Below are positions 58,176 through 64,000 of a stretch of DNA of 64,000 bases, piece by piece. Both the position numbers and the translations under genes were made by a program. The stretch is from Aurifilum marmelostoma (lineage: Eukaryota > Ascomycota > Sordariomycetes > Diaporthales > Cryphonectriaceae): positions 1,984,001 to 2,048,000 of the forward strand of contig JAMXSV010000028.1 in the NCBI GenBank assembly GCA_027559495.1. Reading direction: 5' to 3'. Position 1 is the first letter of the stretch, and each line of letters opens with the position of its first letter. Below the pieces are notes generated by a model. The model did not search any database. It was not told the DNA's origin and worked only from the letters and a program-made list of their open reading frames with translations.

Positions 58176-58210
58176 CCTCCTCCTCCTCCTCCTCCTCCTC
58201 CTCCTCCTCT
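58176..58210. repeat. (TCC)n microsatellite
   Basis: About eleven TCC units; intergenic. Confidence 0.8.
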
Positions 58211-58409
58211 TCCTTCATGTGCTCACTCCTTCCAAGAGACCCAGCCCAGCCACAGCATAATCACGCGAGGAGTCGCTTGATCGGGCGGAGATGGGGATAG
58301 GAAGAGGAACCCTGGGTGCGGCCCGATTAGCAACACAATCCCTCACTCACTCGGGAAGGTTTCCGCTCGTCGAGTCAGTCCAGTCAGTAACAGCAAAGAT
58401 TGTCGCGCG

Positions 58410-58433
58410 CACACACACACACACACACACACA
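58410..58433. repeat. (CA)n microsatellite
   Basis: About twelve CA units, directly after a CGCGCG string; intergenic and capable of Z-DNA. Confidence 0.8.
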
Positions 58434-60324
58434 GCCTGTCTGGAGGGGACCCTTTGGTCTTTTCGTTGGTCAATATTTGCCAGCTGAGATTTTCCTGACA
58501 ATTGAATTCTCGTGGGGGAAAAGATATGCCGATCTAACCGGGGAAAGAACGAACGATGGAGACGACAAGGTAGGGTAAGGTAGGTGCCATATAGAGAGAC
58601 ACGACAAGGGCAGGAGCGGGGGGGAGGGGCGTTGTTTCCCATTGACTATTAAGAATGTGTTACCATTACAGCATCTATGTGTCGTTGGAGGCGGGGGCAA
58701 CCGAGGGCTAAGCGAATGCCATCAGTGCCACTATGCTATCATCCAACAACCTCGGCAGCTCCCGAACAAGCAAACGAGGGAGACATGGATGGTGGAGGCC
58801 ATGGGGAGAGAAGACGCCGTCTCGGGACCAGTATAACAAGGGCCACCCCAGACGTTTTAGATGGAGTGATTACGACGTCCACTACCACTTTCATCTTTGT
58901 GTTTAAGCCCTTTTGGATCAGCTCTTCTGCTTTTCTACTCGACTCCATGCAAAGTACAAACTACTATATCATTAGTACGGACTAGGCCGTAAGCACGGCG
59001 AGGGAGCTACTACGTTACCAACGCACACCGGCTCACGGCACGAATTAGATCATTAGTACCGCCGGTGAGGCGGCTATCATAACCACCACACGAATACACT
59101 TTACTACTCGTGGTAGATAACATTACCGTCTTTGTAGAATGAAAGGAGGGAATCAGGGAAAGCAATACAAAGGATCTCGTCTGAATTTTTCCCGTGTGAG
59201 CATGATGACTTCAGGGAATAAGCCTGATGGCAGCCCGTCTCGTCCCATCGTTATCTCTCCCAATCACCTGATTTCATCATCGTGGGAGTGGGAACATTAG
59301 CACTTACAAATACTCCTCCTCCTTCTTTGACGAGAGCCGCTCGGCTTGTTGATAACCGAGCGAGGACATAATCACCATCACTGAGGCTGTTCTGAGAGTG
59401 AGAATTGATCGCGGGTAGCAGCAACAGGCAGCGATCAAACTTTGTGCCCTCCCCCTTTTTTTCCCCCAACATTACAATATAGTGTATATCGAAACTATGA
59501 GAATATCTCAGTATGTAAGGCCGGGTCAATCCCTCCCACACATTCTCTGAAACTGTTACATCCTCGGTAACCATTGGGTAACAGAAAACACGCCCCCGCA
59601 AGTCTCTAATGCTATCCGACACGAGACCTAGTCAAGACATCGCGGGGTTGGTGTAGGGATCCCTTCACACCAGCAGGGAGATGAGCTTGAATCCGGCGAT
59701 CCCCATTGGTGCTCTTCTCGCGTCGTTGACAGGTCGATCATTGTCATAAAAATTAGAAGCAAAGATACTGCAAGGTGGATTAAGGGTGTACTTATGTACG
59801 TCCCTTTTGCAGCGGGCGTGGTGGTATGATGTTCCCAGGATTCTCCACAAGATCGACTTCTGGGGTTGCCCCCGGGGGGGGGGGGAAGAAATGAAGGAGG
59901 CAAAGAAGGAATAATCATATGGTAGGCCAGACACCAATCAAACCACCCTACCACCACGATATCAGCCCCAAAGCTTGCCTTGCCCGCCACACACCCCACG
60001 CTTCACTCACACGCATGCACGCACACGCGCAAATAAGACCACCTCAAGTTGTCCCAAAAGCTACCGTCACATCTTGGGTCGCGATCCCACATTTCCCATC
60101 CCCGTTCCACAATGCAGGAGAGCCACGTGGAGACTACTTCTGTAAGGCTGCTGCCCTTGCAGTAGAAGGCCTGCAGGAGCGGCAATGTGGGACTGTGGGT
60201 GTGAATTGGACTGGACACTGCTACCCCATCCTTGCTCTATATATGCTTCTTGATTATTTGTTTTCTTGTGAATATATGTATATACGTATATTCCCGTATA
60301 TGCAAACAGCCGACCTTAACATAG

Positions 60325-60352
60325 TATATATATATGTGTATATATATGTACC
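60325..60352. repeat. Alternating AT tract
   Basis: Two TATATATATG-type blocks in tandem, largely self-complementary, about 0.55 kb downstream of the Ubp16-like stop codon. Confidence 0.6.
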
Positions 60353-60892
60353 TCGAAGATCTCCCTCATACTTGAACCCTCTCGATCCTCAAGTCCCGCC
60401 CATCTGGGTTGAAAACTTAAGACAATACGAGAGGCTAAAAGACAGGAAGACTGTCGATACTTCTCTATCCATCTTATGCGTTGCTTATATGCATTTCCGA
60501 TGACCATTTTGGTGCCTTTTCTCCCTTCTTTTCCGTCTCCCCCTTGCCTTCTTTATGCTCAAGAACGCCACTCAATGCAACGGACTGTAATGGAAGTCGC
60601 CCAGGCAAGGCCAGCCCAACCCAATGCCACACCGTCTAGGATGAATTAACCTGGCCGTCCACGCCCGGAAACGAGGCAGGCACCCTTTCTCCTCCGGCTC
60701 GCCGTCGCCAGCACCACCACTTCCCTCCGTCTCGCATATCTCTGCCCCTTCGTCGTCGTCATCATCGTACCTGAAGGTTCCGATCATCAAGCATGTCGCG
60801 CTGTCAGGGCTGTCTGCCCCGCCCCCTCGAGCGCGCCCCCTCCTGCTCGTCTTGTGGTCCGTCCTGCCTGACCATAGCGCAGCCTGGCTCTG

Positions 60893-62827
60893 CTACAGCC
60901 CGTCCCGCTCGATCTCGTAGAACAGGAGGTACACCTCGCGCTGCATACCCAGCAGCTCCCGCGTGCTGGCCTCCTTGATCTTGTCGTCGCTGATGCGCCA
61001 CCACTTGTCGTGCACCCTGCGCTTCCTAGCCGACGGCGACTTGCCCACCGAGGTGCCGTTCTGGCTGCCGTGTCGGGAGGGGGAGATCTTGGAGAGCGTC
61101 GACTTTGCCGAGGCCGCTATCGACCGGATGCTGTTGCCGTCTGAATCCTTCTCCTTGCTGCTCGGTGTGGGGGTGTGGTCGCGCTTCGCGCCGCCGCCGT
61201 TCAGGGCAGGGGAGCCGCGGCGGCTGGAGCTGTCTTGGAGTGTAAAGTCGAGCGACGGCGTGGAGGTCGACGCTGGTGACAGCATGGACGGCGTCGCGGT
61301 CAGGGGGGTGCCGTTGCCCGAGAAGTGCGCGGTCGGTCGGATCTGTGGTGTGGACTGTGGGCTTGCCGTCTTGCTGTAGACGCCAGACGGCTGGAAGGTG
61401 GTGGGGTTCGAGTAGGGAGGGTAAACGTTCTGTCTCCTGAACGACTCGTAGTGGCCGCTCTGGTGGCCTCCCTTGTGGGCGACGACGCCGAGCAGCTTGT
61501 AGTTCCTCCGGAGCAGCAGGCCCCCCAGCGGCAGGCGCTCGGGAAACGCGACCTTGGCCGAGTTCTTGAGCGCCTGGCCTGCGTAGATGGACCGGCTCAG
61601 GTGGATGGCCAGGATCTTGGGGAAACGCGTGACCCTGGTATATCTTGCGATTCTGCGCCTGGGCGCGTGCTTGCTGTCGGGCAGGGGCACATCCTCTGGG
61701 GGTGACTCCGGGTCCGTCTCGATCGCGTGCCGCAGCTTGTCCAGCGATGCCTGCGCGTGCGCCTTGGCTTCTTCCGAGGTCGACCTCGCCAGCTGGGCCT
61801 GGAATATCTGTTCTGCGTGCACCAGCCTGCACTTCTCGCACTTGTAGTCGTCAATGTGTTCTGTCTTGAACATGCCGTCGAAGCACGCGTTCAGGGTGGT
61901 GGATGTCGAGCCGACGGGGACGGACAGCGTCAGGGTGCAGAAACGTGACCTGCTGGACCTGGGCTTGAAGCCACAGCTGAGGCATTCAATCTGTGACTCG
62001 GTGACGCCCTCCATGGGAAAGCCATCTTCCTCTTCCTCCTCGTTATTGGGGGCAACAACCGTGACCTTGGTAGACTCGGCCGCAGCCGCCTGGTTCCTGT
62101 CGTGATCCTGGACCGCCAGCGCGGCTAGCCTCTCCTTGACAGCGTCTTCTTCGGCGTTGTCGTCGTCGGTTCTCCTCGCTCTCTCCTCCTGGCTGGCCCT
62201 CCACTCGGCATACTTGCGCGCCCTGTGTCCGGCGTGGTACTCGTCGCAGAGCCTCTCGACGACGATCTGTAGAAACTCCTGGGCGTCGTGCTGCTGCCTG
62301 CTGATGTTCTGCTTGAAGGCGCCCTCGAGCACGGCGACAAAGGGCGCGGCGCTGATGGTCTTCTTGTAGATGGGCCTCTCGTTGAGCTGGTCGAGCATCT
62401 CCTTCAGGCCCTGCGTGACGAGGCCCCTCTGCTGGCCGGCCAGCAGGCCCTTTTTGACGGGGACGCGAGCCCTCGAGTCATCGCCGCCTCCGTCCTCCTT
62501 CCAGTCCTCGGGCACGGTGACCGTGTAGGCCGCCCAGTCCCCGACGCTCCGCCTGTGCATCTCCCGGATCAGGTATAGGCGTAGGTCGCCCAGACCGGCA
62601 AGGGCCTGCAGGATGGAGTTTATGAAGCAGTCGTTGGCCGGGTTGACGAGCCCCACCACGCCCTTCCTGCGGCCGCTGCCGCCCTTGAGGAAGCTCGTCC
62701 CGGGGGGAGAGGGCCCTGGCGGGTCATTGTCGAGGAAGTAGGTAGGGGCAAAGACGTAGATCAGCGTCGCGGCGGCCAGAGAGGCCCCGGCCGCGTAGGC
62801 GGCGACGGTGAGGGGCTTCTCCGGCAT
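60893..62827 (-). CDS. Membrane-anchored ubiquitin hydrolase, Ubp16/USP30 type (644 aa, single exon)
   Basis: USP-family deubiquitinase with an N-terminal membrane helix (about residues 8-30, VAAYAAGASLAAATLIYVF), as in yeast Ubp16 and human USP30 on the mitochondrial outer membrane. The Cys box is GLVNPANDCFINSILQAL with Cys67; the usual GNTC reads ANDC, but the Cys and the preceding Asn-rich loop are kept. The QQHDAQEFLQ block, zinc ribbon (CLSC at 282-285, CEKC at 330-333), FPKILAIHLSRS and the His box HKGGHQSGHYESF (His459) follow. The late WWRISDDKI supplies the third catalytic residue. An insert of about 120 disordered residues separates the His box from WWRISDD. The C-terminus REVYLLFYEIERDGL is typical. 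Start at the only ATG preceding the helix. Confidence 0.92.
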   Translation of the reverse strand: MPEKPLTVAAYAAGASLAAATLIYVFAPTYFLDNDPPGPSPPGTSFLKGGSGRRKGVVGLVNPANDCFINSILQALAGLGDLRLYLIREMHRRSVGDWAAYTVTVPEDWKEDGGGDDSRARVPVKKGLLAGQQRGLVTQGLKEMLDQLNERPIYKKTISAAPFVAVLEGAFKQNISRQQHDAQEFLQIVVERLCDEYHAGHRARKYAEWRASQEERARRTDDDNAEEDAVKERLAALAVQDHDRNQAAAAESTKVTVVAPNNEEEEEDGFPMEGVTESQIECLSCGFKPRSSRSRFCTLTLSVPVGSTSTTLNACFDGMFKTEHIDDYKCEKCRLVHAEQIFQAQLARSTSEEAKAHAQASLDKLRHAIETDPESPPEDVPLPDSKHAPRRRIARYTRVTRFPKILAIHLSRSIYAGQALKNSAKVAFPERLPLGGLLLRRNYKLLGVVAHKGGHQSGHYESFRRQNVYPPYSNPTTFQPSGVYSKTASPQSTPQIRPTAHFSGNGTPLTATPSMLSPASTSTPSLDFTLQDSSSRRGSPALNGGGAKRDHTPTPSSKEKDSDGNSIRSIAASAKSTLSKISPSRHGSQNGTSVGKSPSARKRRVHDKWWRISDDKIKEASTRELLGMQREVYLLFYEIERDGL

Positions 62828-64000
62828 GGCCTTGCGGGAAGAGTCGTTCGGCAGAGGATGAGGATGTATGCGTGTGTCGTGTCTCAGGCGTTGATTTCTA
62901 AGGGTCTCCTTGCTCGTGAGCTGGTCTTGCGCTGGCTTGTGGTTCGGGAGTTCTCGTCGTCGTCGTCAATGTTCGGCGTCGCAGGAGGGGAGGAGGAGTA
63001 CGCTGGGGAGAGGATAGAGTAATTGCTGCTGCGACTCGCTCGACCGTACTGCCGCAATGAGGTTGCTGCTCCGCGAAGACGACAGAATCACCTGCTGCCC
63101 TTCTCAGCAGTTTTCACGTGGGCATTGGAGCGAGCGAGTCATTTCTGGGAAGCAGTGTATGTAAGTAGTCAATTCGGAGGACAGGGGAGGTAAGTCCGCA
63201 GTTGCGGGGTTGTTTTCAAGGTATAAAGGCCGGTATTATTATTTTTTTCTGGCGAGTAATTGTAGCAAGAGACAGAATAAACAAACAAGAGAGGGTCAAG
63301 AAATCAAGCTGGAGAACAATAATTCTTTTTTCATTCTCTTTTTCTTCCGCTCTCGTGTACATACATACTATGCTTGGTAAGAGATCGGCAAGCAGCCTTG
63401 TCGTGGCGGGTCTTTTTGGGGTGGTGTTGTGGTAGTGGCTGCGTCAATTGGGACAAGCAAACATTGCCGAGGGTGTTCGGTGGGTGGAGCGTCCCCAATC
63501 GTTCGTCATGGTTCAGTGGCAGTAAATACTGTAAGTGTTCTTGGTACTGTAGCATAGTACTAAGTGATGTAAAGTGGATTAATATGCGCAGTGGATGTGG
63601 TGTGGAGAGACGAAGGGTTAGTACTGCGATGCAATGCTAGTGGAAGAGTAATCATTTCAAAGATTATTATTTTCTTTTTCGGAAGAAAAAAGAGCGGGGC
63701 CGCCGTCGGCCGTTCGGCGTACACAGGGCTCCGGGCATCGTCCGCCCACTAAGGATGCTAATATAGCAGGCTTGTGCACTGCTAGACTGCATACTTATAG
63801 GTCATAATTAGGGAGTGATAGCATCTTCCACAGAGGGAGTCACTATTGCCCTCACAAAAAAAATAATTGCAGATTTGGACAGCAAAGCACAAATGAACCT
63901 GTGAACCACAAAATCAAGCAGCTGTAAGTCAACAACAAATTTGACATTGCTGTCTTCTGTCGCTTACTTATCAAAGTTTGGTCACATTGGCTTGATTTTA
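62828..64000. other. Right-hand flank, upstream of the Ubp16-like gene
   Basis: Promoter and leader of the Ubp16-like gene in the first few hundred bases, then AT-richer sequence with no recognisable gene up to the window edge. Confidence 0.5.

Larger units (their letters stand above)
55568..60892. other. 5.3 kb gene-poor region between transporter and Ubp16-like gene
   Basis: The right part holds the 3' flank of the Ubp16-like gene; the left part is upstream of the transporter. No gene supported. A 259-codon ATG frame at 55661-56440 (minus) ends 94 nt before the transporter ATG; its composition is not protein-like, and it is noted only as a long upstream ORF. Simple repeats occur at 58176-58210 and 58410-58433, an AT-rich alternating tract near 60325-60352, and G runs near 57727 and 59875. 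Confidence 0.45.

Noticed and set aside
59251..59622. 123-codon minus-strand frame
   Set aside because: Begins at GTG rather than ATG, with no motif; treated as chance.

Overview
The window is nuclear DNA of a filamentous ascomycete (Pezizomycotina, most likely a Sordariomycete; the genus cannot be fixed by eye). Genes are interrupted by short GT..AG introns with CTAAC/CTGAC-type branch points. They sit 0.5 to 5 kb apart on both strands with no operons. Gene content is housekeeping throughout, and I see no transposon, viral, CRISPR or secondary-metabolite locus.

Layout from left to right. 1-4660: no supported gene. 4.7-5.8 kb (-): actin capping protein beta. 6.5-9.1 kb (+): dipeptidyl peptidase III. 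10.0-11.1 kb (-): ribosomal protein eL6, divergent from 11.7-13.4 kb (+): proteasomal ubiquitin receptor Rpn13. 13.4-17.9 kb: gene-free. 17.9-20.6 kb (+): CreB-type deubiquitinase. 21.7-22.3 kb (-): a four-exon YOS1 gene that single-frame ORF calling misses, divergent from 22.9-23.9 kb (+): proteasome subunit beta5 (PRE2). 24.4-27.2 kb (-): mitochondrial Qri7/OSGEPL-type t6A synthase. 27.9-28.3 kb (-): small NIF3/YqfO-like protein. 29.4 kb (+): intron-containing tRNA-Gly(GCC). 30.6-34.2 kb (+): NF-X1-type zinc-finger protein. 35.5-37.1 kb (-): BEM46-type hydrolase. 37.1-42.7 kb: gene-poor. 42.7-44.8 kb (+): LYAR zinc-finger protein. 45.7-47.1 kb (-): PEX10, divergent from 47.6-49.0 kb (+): ERD1-like EXS protein. 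50.0-52.2 kb (+): disordered orphan. 53.5-55.6 kb (-): AAAP/Mtr-type amino-acid transporter. 55.6-60.9 kb: gene-poor. 60.9-62.8 kb (-): membrane-anchored Ubp16-like deubiquitinase.

Functionally, an unusual share concerns ubiquitin and the proteasome (Rpn13, CreB, Pre2, NF-X1 RING-type protein, Pex10, Ubp16-like). Others serve translation and tRNA modification, early secretory traffic (Yos1, Erd1), actin and amino-acid uptake. I find no evidence that they act as one pathway.

The most striking sequence-level observation is that five genes, including the essential eL6 and Rpn13, are each broken by single-base indels lying exactly in G or C homopolymers (eight sites). A homopolymer-length error in the assembly is the simplest explanation. 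The most interesting biology is a weak upstream ATG in DPP III that adds a clean mitochondrial-type presequence, a CreB micro-exon that splits the catalytic Cys codon, and a stop-free 72-nt intron in the NF-X1 gene.
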